From Lumbricus rubellus (taxonomy: Eukaryota > Annelida > Clitellata > Crassiclitellata > Lumbricidae), in contig OX243827.1 of NCBI GenBank assembly GCA_945859605.1, positions 248,501-312,500 on the forward strand: a DNA stretch of 64,000 bases. The letters run 5' to 3'. Both the position numbers and the translations under genes were made by a program. The notes below the pieces were generated by a model. It was not told where the DNA came from. It saw only the letters and a program-made list of their open reading frames with translations, and made no database searches. Shown piece after piece: positions 44,644-54,223 of this stretch (positions are counted from its first letter, which is position 1; each line of letters begins with the position of its first letter).

Positions 44644-45163
44644 TGTCACAAGTCTTTTCCCTCTTCTTCTCTACGTGTGACCTTCAGTCTCTTCGGAAGC
44701 TTCTTCGTATAAGTTCGTGGTAGCGTAGGCCTATCCCTAGATAACTGTTTCATTAGCTAAATGGCTAGGTTAAAGAATCTACAGTCTTTCACTGTTTTGT
44801 TAACCAACAACGACGACGTGTTTAACTCTTCTTATTATACTCCAAAATCCGATATAAAGTAAAACGATCAGCAACAACACAACAATGACTACACTTGCGT
44901 TATCATAACAACTACACGACTACTATCTTCATCAGTCTACTCTATCGCAACTCAACAACAACTATTACAGCCTATCTCAACGGCTCTCAACACGCAACTC
45001 TCCTTCTTCACTTCCACTCCCTTCTTGTACAATTAACGTACGCTCGTCTGGACGTCACGTGCTGTCCAGACAATCACCTGTGCAGACGCCGCGCGGCAAT
45101 TTGCACCCGGCCTACTTACGTCGCTGTACGACAATCGGCGTGCACTGATTAAATTAGCTGACA
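44644..45163 (-). repeat. Gmr1 copy 2, 5' LTR
   Basis: 520 bp, the partner of 38963-39482. Followed on the plus strand by the second GAGTT duplication and the rest of copy 1 gag. Confidence 0.92.
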
Positions 45164-48100
45164 GAGTTAATGATAGAATACGAAAAAGCAAGAAAAAGCG
45201 ATGAAGAAATACGAAAACAGCAGATCGAAGACAAAAAGGCTCGTGAGGAAGAAAAGGAAAAGATGCGTTTACAAGAACTGGAGAGAGCAGAAGAAATTCG
45301 TCAGGAAGAATTTCAAGCTGGAAAAGACAATTTGGAAAAAGCAGAAAGAGAAAGAGAAGAGCAGATGCAGTTAGAACAAAAGAAACTTGCTATCAAGGAG
45401 GCTCAACTTAAAGAAATGGCCATTGAAAAAGAAGAACGCAGAAAGCAGTTAGAACTGTTGCAGCAGAAGATAGAACAAGAAGAACTGCGGAGAATCGAAG
45501 ATCAAGATCGACTGAAGAAGAGAGACGAAGATGATCGTAAGAGCCGAGAAGTGTCAGAACAGATTAGGCTCAGAGAAAGTGAGACAATGGTGTCCAAGAT
45601 CAAGAAGATTGGTGATGCCATGAAGCATGTATTGCCTAAGATGCCGTATGATATGATGGAAGTGCCATTATATTTTGAGACCGTGGAGAATGCATTCAAT
45701 AGCTTCGCTGTGGAAAAGCAGTACTGGGTGAAATTGTTGTTGCCATTGATGACCCCGAGAGCACGAACGGTATTGAATCGATTATCATTTGAGAATTTAG
45801 ATAAATACGATGCAGTGAAAGAGCACTTGTTGAAGGAATTCAAGTTAACAGCTCGTGAGTACAGGTCAAGGTTTGCAGATGCCAAGAAGACAGCCGAAGA
45901 AACGTATACGATGTTCACGGCTAGGCTGAAGAACCTGTTGAATTATTATGTCCGAAGTAGACGAGTGGACAAAGACTACGAGAAGCTGTTTGATTTGTTA
46001 GTGGCGGATAAGCTGAAAGAATGTTTACCACCAGGTCCACTGCAGTTTGTCTTAGCAAAAGAGGGCACAGAATGCTTGGAAGCTAGTAATGTTGCAGATC
46101 TCGCAGATATACATGTAAACAATCGGATTGGTGTGATGTTCCAAGACAAACCGAAATTTGAAGCATGGGACAATAGTCCAAAGCAACCCAAGTGGAACAA
46201 GGATAGCAAAGACACCGGAAGCCAAGCCAAGGGTAATGATGCAAAGAAAGATGATTATTCTGGAAAGCAGTGGTCGCAAGATAAACAACAGTCAACGTGG
46301 GACAGGCAAGCCTACAATCGAACTCCGCCGCTGGGACGCCCAACAGAAAGTAATGCATCTTACACGCCGTACAACAAGTGGGAGAACAAGGAGCAAAGAA
46401 GTTTTATCAAGAAGCGTTGCCACAATTGCAATTCTGATAAACACCTAATAAAACATTGCCAAGCACCAGGAGCGGCAAATCTGAGGAAGAACTTTAGCAG
46501 AAGTGCAGAAAATCTTCGAGTAAACCAGATACAAGTGATAAATGCACCTCCTGGTTGGGAAGAACAATGCAACCAAGAAACAGAAGTAAAGTCAGTGATG
46601 AAGTGTACGCCGCAGTTCACCATACTGAAAGAAGCGATAAAGACTACTTCCATTGCAGAAAATTGTCGAGAAACAAAAAGTAAAGAGGAGTGTCAACGCA
46701 TAAAGAAAATATCGTTGCAGCATGTAAATGTGGAGATACGTGGGACTGATGGGCAGCCTGTGCAAGTCGAGGCGTTGATTGACTCGGGGACCGAGATACC
46801 AGTAATCAACGAGGAACTACTGAAAGGAACGACAGTAGAAGAAATCGGCAGAGTTCATTTGCAATGTGTAGCTGGAGAGCCGATTCCAGCTAAGTTGGTG
46901 AAAATCGAAGTGCGGATGAGCGGTCGTAACGAAGGAACAGCTACAGAGGACAGGACAATAAATATCGCGCCATATTTAACTTTAGTGTGTGCCAGCATTT
47001 CAGCAGAACTGTGTAAAGAAAATCCAGAAAAGTTCCTGCTACATCCAGAGATAATTGCAGAACTGAAAGAGGTTCCACCAATCAGTATATTGCAAGGAGA
47101 GCTACAAGCGAATGTGACTACAAGAGCACAAAGTCGGAGAGCAGAAGTCGAAGACGGAGAAGATGAAACGATAAACGAAAGTTCGCAAGAAGATGACACG
47201 GAAAGCGAAGATGAACTCAGCATCCAAGATGACGAAAGAACAACATCTGAGAACAATGAAACTGAAGAAGAGATGGCTGCATGTGAACGAAATGATAGTG
47301 AAGATTCCGGAAGCGACGCTGAACTGGAGACAAGTATGAGGGACTTGTTCACAGAGAATTCGAACGATGAAAGACAGCTGGAAGATGCGAAGAAATTCGA
47401 GGAGCAGCAGAGAAATGACGAGTCACTGAAATCGTGGTGGAGGATCGCTGAAGACCAAGGATCAGAGTTTAGCGTGGTGAATGGATTGCTGTATAAGAAG
47501 CATCAAATGCTGGATCAGCTTGTGTATCAGTTGGTGTTACCGAAAGAGAGAAGAATTCAAGTAATGGAATTAGCTCACGAGTCAGTATTTGGCGGACACT
47601 TGGGAGAAGAGAAGACACGAGAGAGAATCAAGTTGTCCTTTGTCTGGCCAAAGATGCGTCGAGACGTGGTGAAATTTTGTAAGTCCTGTGAGAAGTGTCA
47701 GCTGAAGGCACGAAGTTTGGTGATGAATCGAGTGCCGATTACACCAATTCCAAGGGAAGATGTGCCATTCCGACGGATGACTATGGACGTGGTAGGCCCA
47801 ATAGAACCGAAGTCAGCAGCTGGGCATAAGTATTGCTTGTGCATAGTGGATTCATGTACAAGATGGCCGACAATCTTTTTGCTGAAGTCATTGACTGCTA
47901 AGGCTGTGTGCGAAGCTTTGATGAAGCTATTCATTGACGTGGGGGTGCCGTCTGTGATCACCAGCGACAGAGGCACAAATTTTACAGCCAGTCTCACAAG
48001 AGAATTTTTGAAATTGATGGGATGCTGTCCACGATTCGATTCACCAGGGCATCCTGAGGCAGCTGGATTAGTTGAGAGATGGAATCAGACGTTCAAGAAG

Positions 48101-50125
48101 ATGGTGCATCATGTCATTGTGGAAAATCCAAGACAGTGGCATAAAATCATTCCGTTTACCGTATGGGCATTGAGAGAAGTTCCCAACGCAACGACAGGAG
48201 TGGCACCATATCTGCTGGTGTATGGAAAAATGCCAAGAGGACCATTAACTATCTTAAAGGAAAGCTGGACCAAAGAAATAAATCTACCGCCAAACATTGG
48301 AGTACAACCAGCAAAGTACCTGAAGAACTTAAGAGCAGACATGGAGAAAGCTTTGATATTTGCTGAGAATTGTGCAGAGGAAAAGCAAAAACAATACGCC
48401 AGTCAATACAACAAGAGGGCCAAGGATAAAGAATTCGAACCAGGAGAAAACGTCATCGTCCTGTATCCAACGTCAACCAATAAATTGATCTCACGATGGC
48501 ATGGTCCATGTACAGTGCTACAAAGAAGATCCAAGTATTCGTATCTGGTGGACATGAATGAAAACGGCCGACGAATCGTCCATGCCAACAAAATGAGGAA
48601 GTTCATCGCAAGAACATTATCGTGTGGTCTCATCGTGGAAGAGGACGACGAATTCGGATCAGTGGTAGAGCTACCATTGAAAGAAGACCATGCAGAGACG
48701 ACACAGAAATCGCTGCAATTGGACTATGAACAGATCGGACATCTTACGAGCGAGCAACAGAAACAGCTACTGGATGTACTGAACCGATATGCAGACAGAT
48801 TTTCGGACAAACCTGGATTATGTACATTGGTAGAACACGAAGTGGTGCTGAGACCAGACTTTCGAGAGAAGGAGTTCACGGGTTATCGAATACCGTTGAT
48901 ATACCGCGCAGAAGTGGACAAACAAATACAAGAGATGCTGAAAGCAAACATCATTCAGCCGTCGTCGAGCAGAATGGCAAGTCCGCTGGTCATCGTCAAG
49001 AAGAAGGACGGATCCTTGAGACTCGCGTGCGACTACAGGTACGTGAATTCATATACTGAAAATTGTCGATACCCCATGCCGATCGTCAACGATGTGATGA
49101 GCAAAGTCGGGAAATCCAAGTTTATTTCCGTCTTGGACTGTCGCAGTGCTTACTGGACTTGTCCGGTGAAGAAATCCGACCAATGGAAAACCGCATTCGT
49201 TACCCATAGTGGACTGTACGAATTTACACGTGTTCCTTTTGGAATGATTAACTCTGGACGGACTTTTGTAAAAGCCATAAACATGATTTTGCAACCGATT
49301 AATGCATTTACTGAACCCTATGTTGATGACATTGCAGTCCATTCTGATGATTGGAACATTCATTTGAAACATTTAGAATTGTTTTTGAAACAAATAAGAC
49401 TGCATAATGTAACTTTGAACTTGAAGAAATGTGTGTTTGGTAAGAGTGAGGTGAAATTCATCGGTCACCTCATTGGTTCAGGGAAGAAGATGATGAATCC
49501 AGATAGGATTGACAGTTTGATTAATTTAAAAAAAAACCCTGAAACGAAGAAGCAAGTGAAGCAAATGTTAGGATTCTTTGGTTTCTACAGACAATTTATT
49601 TGTAATTTTGCTGAGATTGCTAAACCATTGACAGATTTAACTAGCAAGCAGACACCTGAGAACATTATTTGGACTGAGGACCACCAGAAATCTTTTGATT
49701 CTCTTAAAGAAATTGTTTTATCGAATGTTATTCTGTACATGTTCGAGGTTGGCAAACCATTTAATTTGTACTTAGATAGCAGTGATTTTGCTGTGGGGGC
49801 TGTGCTGTCACAAGTGGACGATGAGGGGATAGAACGTCCCGTTTCATTTATCAGCCAGAAGCTGACAGATACCCAGAGGAGATGGGCGACGATTGAGAAG
49901 GAAGCCTATGCAATCATATGGGCTTTAAACAAATTGAAAGAAATCATTATTGGTTCCAAGATTAATGTGTTCACTGATCATAATCCTTTAGTTTATTTGA
50001 CTGAGTCAATGTCGAAGTCTGCTAAGTTAGTCAGATGGTCTTTATCATTGCAAAATTTTGACATTCTGTTGAACTATAAGAAAGGAAAGTTGAATGTAGT
50101 AGCAGACTGCTTATCGAGATTGTAG
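45164..50125 (+). CDS. gag-pol: Gmr1 copy 1 Gag C-part, protease, integrase, RT, RNase H
   Basis: A continuous frame of about 1650 codons. Positions from Met 45170: coiled-coil to about 140; Gag core with VLPKMPYDMMEVPLYFETVE; zinc knuckle CHNCNSDKHLIKHC about 416-429; protease ALIDSGTEIPVIN about 534; integrase about 770-1030 with an HHCC zinc region (HESVFGGHLGE ... CKSCEKCQ) and DDE core (MTMDVVGP, ITSDRGTNF, LVERWNQTF); RT about 1230-1430 with catalytic YVDD (about 1383); RNase H starting LYLDSSDFAVGAVLS. The integrase-before-RT order defines the Gmr1 type. No stop or frameshift is seen. The terminal LSRL is 117 bp before the 3' LTR. Confidence 0.92.
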   Translation, partial: ELMIEYEKARKSDEEIRKQQIEDKKAREEEKEKMRLQELERAEEIRQEEFQAGKDNLEKAEREREEQMQLEQKKLAIKEAQLKEMAIEKEERRKQLELLQQKIEQEELRRIEDQDRLKKRDEDDRKSREVSEQIRLRESETMVSKIKKIGDAMKHVLPKMPYDMMEVPLYFETVENAFNSFAVEKQYWVKLLLPLMTPRARTVLNRLSFENLDKYDAVKEHLLKEFKLTAREYRSRFADAKKTAEETYTMFTARLKNLLNYYVRSRRVDKDYEKLFDLLVADKLKECLPPGPLQFVLAKEGTECLEASNVADLADIHVNNRIGVMFQDKPKFEAWDNSPKQPKWNKDSKDTGSQAKGNDAKKDDYSGKQWSQDKQQSTWDRQAYNRTPPLGRPTESNASYTPYNKWENKEQRSFIKKRCHNCNSDKHLIKHCQAPGAANLRKNFSRSAENLRVNQIQVINAPPGWEEQCNQETEVKSVMKCTPQFTILKEAIKTTSIAENCRETKSKEECQRIKKISLQHVNVEIRGTDGQPVQVEALIDSGTEIPVINEELLKGTTVEEIGRVHLQCVAGEPIPAKLVKIEVRMSGRNEGTATEDRTINIAPYLTLVCASISAELCKENPEKFLLHPEIIAELKEVPPISILQGELQANVTTRAQSRRAEVEDGEDETINESSQEDDTESEDELSIQDDERTTSENNETEEEMAACERNDSEDSGSDAELETSMRDLFTENSNDERQLEDAKKFEEQQRNDESLKSWWRIAEDQGSEFSVVNGLLYKKHQMLDQLVYQLVLPKERRIQVMELAHESVFGGHLGEEKTRERIKLSFVWPKMRRDVVKFCKSCEKCQLKARSLVMNRVPITPIPREDVPFRRMTMDVVGPIEPKSAAGHKYCLCIVDSCTRWPTIFLLKSLTAKAVCEALMKLFIDVGVPSVITSDRGTNFTASLTREFLKLMGCCPRFDSPGHPEAAGLVERWNQTFKKMVHHVIVENPRQWHKIIPFTVWALREVPNATTGVAPYLLVYGKMPRGPLTILKESWTKEINLPPNIGVQPAKYLKNLRADMEKALIFAENCAEEKQKQYASQYNKRAKDKEFEPGENVIVLYPTSTNKLISRWHGPCTVLQRRSKYSYLVDMNENGRRIVHANKMRKFIARTLSCGLIVEEDDEFGSVVELPLKEDHAETTQKSLQLDYEQIGHLTSEQQKQLLDVLNRYADRFSDKPGLCTLVEHEVVLRPDFREKEFTGYRIPLIYRAEVDKQIQEMLKANIIQPSSSRMASPLVIVKKKDGSLRLACDYRYVNSYTENCRYPMPIVNDVMSKVGKSKFISVLDCRSAYWTCPVKKSDQWKTAFVTHSGLYEFTRVPFGMINSGRTFVKAINMILQPINAFTEPYVDDIAVHSDDWNIHLKHLELFLKQIRLHNVTLNLKKCVFGKSEVKFIGHLIGSGKKMMNPDRIDSLINLKKNPETKKQVKQMLGFFGFYRQFICNFAEIAKPLTDLTSKQTPENIIWTEDHQKSFDSLKEIVLSNVILYMFEVGKPFNLYLDSSDFAVGAVLSQVDDEGIERPVSFISQKLTDTQRRWATIEKEAYAIIWALNKLKEIIIGSKINVFTDHNPLVYLTESMSKSAKLVRWSLSLQNFDILLNYKKGKLNVVADCLSRL

Positions 50126-50222
50126 TATAAGGTATTTTGTGATTGCATTTAGTATAAGAATTGTTTGTATTTAGTTTAAGCATTATACGTTCGCTAATTT
50201 TTAAGATTAATTAGCTCTCTTC

Positions 50223-50242
50223 AAAAGAAAGGAAGGAGGTAA
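50223..50242 (+). other. Polypurine tract of Gmr1 copy 1
   Basis: AAAGAAAGGAAGGAGGTAA immediately precedes the 3' LTR. Confidence 0.8.
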
Positions 50243-50759
50243 TGTCAGCTAATTTAATCAGTGCACGCCGATTGTCGTACAGCGACGTAAGTAGGCCAGG
50301 TGCAAATTGCCGCGCGGCGTCTGCACAGGTGATTGTCTGGACAGCACGTGACGTCTAGACGAGCGTACGTTAATTGTACAAGAAGGGAGTGGAAGTGAAG
50401 AAGGAGAGTTGCGTGTTGAGAGCCGTTGAGATAGGCTGTAAGAGTTGTTGTTGAGTTGCGATAGAGTAGACTGATGAAGATAGTAGTCGTGTAGTTGTTA
50501 TGATAACGCAAGTGTAGTCATTGTTGTGTTGTTGCTGATCGTTTTACTTTACATCGGATTTTGGAGTATAATAAGAAGACTTAAACACGTCGTCGTTGTT
50601 GGTTAACAAAATAGTGAAAGTCTGTAGATTCTTTACCTAGCCATTTAGCTAATGAAACAGTTATCTAGGGATAGGCCTACGCTACCACGAACTTATACGA
50701 AGAAGCTTCCGAAGAGACTGAAGGTCACACGTAGAGAAGAAGAGGGAAAAGACTTGACA
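50243..50759 (+). repeat. Gmr1 copy 1, 3' LTR
   Basis: 517 bp. It ends only about 30 nt upstream of the next cathepsin exon, so LTR sequence occupies the usual branch-point distance. Confidence 0.9.
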
Positions 50760-50789
50760 TGTCATGTTTGGTGCATTTAATATCTGTAG

Positions 50790-50898
50790 ACACAATCGGA
50801 GTTCAATGGAACGACAACGTGCGCCATCATTGACCCCGTCTACTACAATCCCAATCTGACGATATCCGAAGATAATTCACGGACACTTCCAAGACGAG
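50790..50898 (+). pseudogene. Cathepsin L-like, propeptide/mature junction exon, left half
   Basis: After acceptor ATATCTGTAG, 109 bp encode TQSEFNG... and end LPRR, with the last 8 bp (AAGACGAG, 50891-50898) duplicated at 53183-53190 by the hAT insertion. Follows FGINQFHDM in phase. Reading on into the insertion reaches TAA after three codons. Confidence 0.88.
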
Positions 50899-52031
50899 CA
50901 GTGGCGTAACAACCATATAACGAAGGTGGACAAAAGCCACGGGCCCCCGAGGTTCAAAGGGCCCCCAAGCGTTTTAACTTCAAAAATCTCACGTAGATAG
51001 GCTACGGTAGATAAAATAATACTTTTCCATTTATATATTTTCAGACTTGCAGTCTGAACTAAAGCCTGTATATAGGCTAATTATGACGGTTGTTTCAAGA
51101 TATATATATGAATATGATACGCTTTGCCCTCAGATGCATACATGTAGGGATTGATGTGTTCCTGCTTTGGGTCAAATACTGACACATCCTGCATGCTACC
51201 CATGAAGTTCTATACACAGACACCGTACATATGGCTTACAATCCCTACAGTCATGTATCTGAGGCAGCGTGAGGCAGGCGGTTGGAAGATAAGCGAATCT
51301 ATAGACGAAGGTATCTGACAGGAGACAGACAGTCACATGACCAAACTCAAGCAGACAACCAGGCTGAACTAGCGTTCAGCATAACCGGTTATCCGCTAGG
51401 GTCTATGCGCGGACCGGGGTCCGCGGCCTATATGCCATGCAGGGACTTCAGAATAATAATATTTAGGTCACTGCACCCTGCATCTGATCCCCCTTCCCAT
51501 CATCGCCTTAGAACTGGACAAATATCTTTCTCATCAGATTAGACTTCCAAACACATTAAGGTTTTCATGCGTGACAGGGTTTCGCAGATGGCCCTATCGG
51601 CTGTATCAAATTTCTAGCAGCCGCAATCTGAACCCACGAACCTCCATCGCATTAGTCAAATCAAGTTAGCCTACATACAGCTGCATGTTACACAGTGTTA
51701 TAGGCTATACAATCATGTAGCCTGTACTATGAATAATTATTGTATTTCAGATGTATTGGATGGGCTTCACAAGCATTTGGAATGCAATAAACACTATGCG
51801 GTCTATGCCCACTGTTACTTCTCAACTGGAAACAAAAGTTAGAAGAGAGTGGTTGTGCTTCTCATCATATCTCAGATACCATATTAAATATTGCCACGTA
51901 GCCTACGGCCAAATTTTCAAATGCATTAGTTTTAATATGCATTTCAGGCCTTTAGCCTAACCTATTGTTTTCTTGTTTTCTCTTGAACTATTAATGTGCC
52001 TTAAACTACGGATATTATATATATATATATA

Positions 52032-53010
52032 CAGTACTAGCTGAACCCGGCCACGCGTTGCTGTGGCTGAAAAGAGGCTCCCCTCCCCTCCCCCTCCCCC
52101 TCCCCCTCCCCCTCCCCCTCCCCCTCCCCCTCCCCCTCCCCCTCCCCCTCCCCCTCCCCCTCCCCCTCCCCCTCCCCCTCCCCCTCCCCCTCCCCCTCCC
52201 CCTCCCCCTCCCCCTCCCCCTCCCCCTCCCCCTCCCCCTCCCCCTCCCCCTCCCCCTCCCCTCCCCCTCCCCCTCCCCCTCCCCCTCCCCCTCCCCCTCC
52301 CCCCTCCCCCTCCCCCTCCCCCTCCCCCTCCCCCTCCCCCTCCCCCTCCCCCTCCCCCTCCCCCTCCCCCTCCCCCTCCCCCTCCCCCTCCCCCTCCCCC
52401 TCCCCCTCCCCCTCCCCCTCCCCCTCCCCCTCCCCCTCCCCCTCCCCCTCCCCCTCCCCTCCCCCTCCCCCTCCCCCTCCCCCTCCCCCTCCCCCTCCCC
52501 CTCCCCCTCCCCCTCCCCCTCCCCCTCCCCCTCCTTTCCTCCGTCACGCCGTGAAGGCCGCTTTGGGGAAAGGCCTCCCCTGCCCTTCCTCTCGACCTCC
52601 ACCTCCCCTCCCCCTCCGCTCCCTCCCCACCGTCTTCGTCCCGCTCCCTCCGCTCCTTTCCGCCGTCACGCCGTCAAGGCCGCTGTGGGGAAGGCCGCGA
52701 ATCGCTTATGACGTCAGAGGACGCGACATCATTCATGTTCATTCATATTTCGTCTGCTGTGTTTAGAGACAGCGTTTAGCCGTGAGGGACGTGTTCAACT
52801 TGCAAATGGCGGACGAACGGATTGCAAAGTTCCCTTTTTGTGGAAAAGGTTGCGTTTTTTCGGGAAAAAAGCATAAGTTATCACTGTTCTATCGGAATGG
52901 AAGGTGTTGTAAAAGTTTCATAACAATCGGTGTGTCACTTTCGGCGTGATCATGTTCCGAACTATTGGAAAGTTTCATTTTTATTTATATAGATATATAT
53001 AATATATATA
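52032..53010. repeat. Nested repeat inside the hAT element, TA-flanked
   Basis: Starts after (TA)n with ACAGTACTAGCTGAACCC and ends TTTTTATTTATATAGATAT into another (TA)n run. It contains two diverged copies of CGCCGTCACGCCGTSAAGGCCGC (about 52540 and 52660). CTAGCTGAACCCGGC-type starts are common in dispersed invertebrate repeats; class not assigned. Confidence 0.5.
52078..52533. repeat. (CCCCCT)n array, G-quadruplex-prone on the minus strand
   Basis: About 75 units of a 6-bp motif with three phase breaks (near 52259, 52301 and 52457). The proline, glycine, Pro-Leu and Gly-Arg frames across it are artefacts. Confidence 0.96.
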
Positions 53011-53190
53011 TATATATTGACTATATATCGTGTACTGTTCTATTTTAATCTAACTGCACTGACTGCAGTTTATAGCCATTTCACAATTTTCACTTTTTGG
53101 TGTCGTAATAGGTAGGGAGCGTATACTAGGGGCCCCCGAGCTCCATTGTCCACGGGCCCCCGGCTACGTTGTTACGCCACTGAAGACGAG

Positions 53191-53234
53191 TCGACTGGAA
53201 AGCTAAAGGACACGTTACTCCAGTGAAAGATCAG
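53191..53234 (+). pseudogene. Cathepsin L-like, mature N-terminus, right half of the split exon
   Basis: 44 bp after the duplicated AAGACGAG encode the start of the mature enzyme, VDWKAKGHVTPVKDQ, then donor GTATTA. With the left half it makes 153 bp (51 codons) in phase 0. Confidence 0.88.
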
Positions 53235-54190
53235 GTATTATAGGCATTGCGATTCTGCTAATAATTATAAACACATGCCTTGTTTACCATTGAATTATCT
53301 AATCATAAACACATGTCTTATTTACCATTTAATGTTTAATTATAAACACATGTCCTGCATAATAGCCTACCATTGAATGTCTTATTATAAACACATGTCC
53401 TGTTTACCATTGAATGTTTAATTATAAACACATGTCCTGTTTACCATTGAATGTTTAATTATAAACACATGAATATCTAATATTATAGACACATGTCCTG
53501 TTTACGATTGAGTGGTGACTCGCTATGAACGAAAAAAATTATTCTGAAACTTCAATGAATTAAGTCAGACAGGCGAAAATGTCACTTCCCCATTCATTTA
53601 ATTATTTTCATTCCATCTTTCACTCAATCTTTCATTTCGTTTCATTCTTTCTATACTACATGATATATTCGAAAACGTTCTATGAACTTTAATCGATTGA
53701 AGGATATTATAACTTATGGTGCGAGTTCGAACGGTAAAACTAAATTTGGTGCGGCACAACATGCAGAGTCGCTCAAGAGTAGAATGCAGCTGTAGGCTAA
53801 GCGACTTCCGGGTCAAATTCTGTGCATGGACCGCAAGCAAAGATTTTACTCACATTGACTGATCAGCGTTACAACGGTTACAACATTGATGATAATTATT
53901 ATGCTTTGTCATGATTGTGACGATGAGTGCTATGGATCGAAGTTGACTCACACGATTATTATACCACTGTATTTTATGACATTGTACGTTAAAAGTCTAT
54001 TATTGATTAAATGAATAATTATGCATTAGAGTTTAGAAGGTTTGCAATGGACCAAATACACTTGTTCCAGTCAGTAATATTATAATCATGATGCGTCAGA
54101 CTAAGTTTTCATTTTGAAATCGGGATATATGGTAATCTCAACGCATTCTACAACTTGTTAAATGTTGTTTTGGTTTTTTAATTCTTGCAG
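53235..54190 (+). other. Cathepsin intron with 37-bp tandem repeat
   Basis: 53267-53510 holds about seven copies of a 37-bp unit (TAAACACATGTCCTGTTTACC, then ATTGAATGTTTAATTA). The remainder is AT-rich with no gene. Confidence 0.8.
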
Positions 54191-54223
54191 GGCCAATGTG
54201 GACCGTGTTGGGCATTCGCCTCT
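54191..54223 (+). CDS. Cathepsin L-like, 33-nt micro-exon with the catalytic Cys
   Basis: Acceptor TTAATTCTTGCAG, 11 codons GQCGPCWAFAS, donor GTAAGT. It supplies the oxyanion Gln and the nucleophilic Cys. Phase 0 at both ends, so skipping would keep the frame but delete the active site. Confidence 0.93.

Larger units (their letters stand above)
38963..45163 (-). mobile_element. Gmr1-type LTR retrotransposon, copy 2, nested and inverted
   Basis: Minus-strand element with LTRs 44644-45163 (5') and 38963-39482 (3'), each 520 bp and identical as far as I compared. Flanked by GAGTT (38958-38962, 45164-45168) inside the gag of copy 1. Same leader, gag start and domain order as copy 1, but about 0.74 kb covering almost all of integrase is missing in frame, and a 1-base deletion breaks RT. 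Its clean LTRs indicate very recent insertion. Confidence 0.93.
37589..50759 (+). mobile_element. Gmr1-type LTR retrotransposon, copy 1 (interrupted by copy 2)
   Basis: LTRs at 37589-38107 and 50243-50759, primer-binding site from 38110, polypurine tract before 50243, and a single long gag-pol frame split into 38442-38962 and 45164-50125 by a second, inverted copy (38963-45163) with duplication GAGTT. Domain order is gag, protease, integrase, reverse transcriptase, RNase H: integrase precedes RT, as in the Gmr1 clade of Ty3/gypsy-related elements. It lies in the first visible cathepsin intron. Apart from the nested copy the coding frame shows no stop or frameshift. Host duplications at its ends are not clean (TTATG versus TCATG). 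Confidence 0.92.
50899..53182. mobile_element. hAT-type element (2284 bp) inserted in the cathepsin exon
   Basis: Ends CAGTGGCGTAAC and GTTACGCCACTG are perfect inverted repeats, flanked by the exact 8-bp duplication AAGACGAG (50891-50898, 53183-53190). GGGCCCCCGAGG-type words lie near both ends. It has no transposase frame. It carries a nested repeat (about 52032-53010) that includes a 450-bp CCCCCT array. Because the host exon reading is exactly recovered outside it, the insertion is certain. Confidence 0.95.

Noticed and set aside
51957..52711. Long Pro, Gly, Pro-Leu and Gly-Arg open frames (up to 217 codons)
   Set aside because: They are translations of the CCCCCT hexanucleotide array, open in several frames on both strands.
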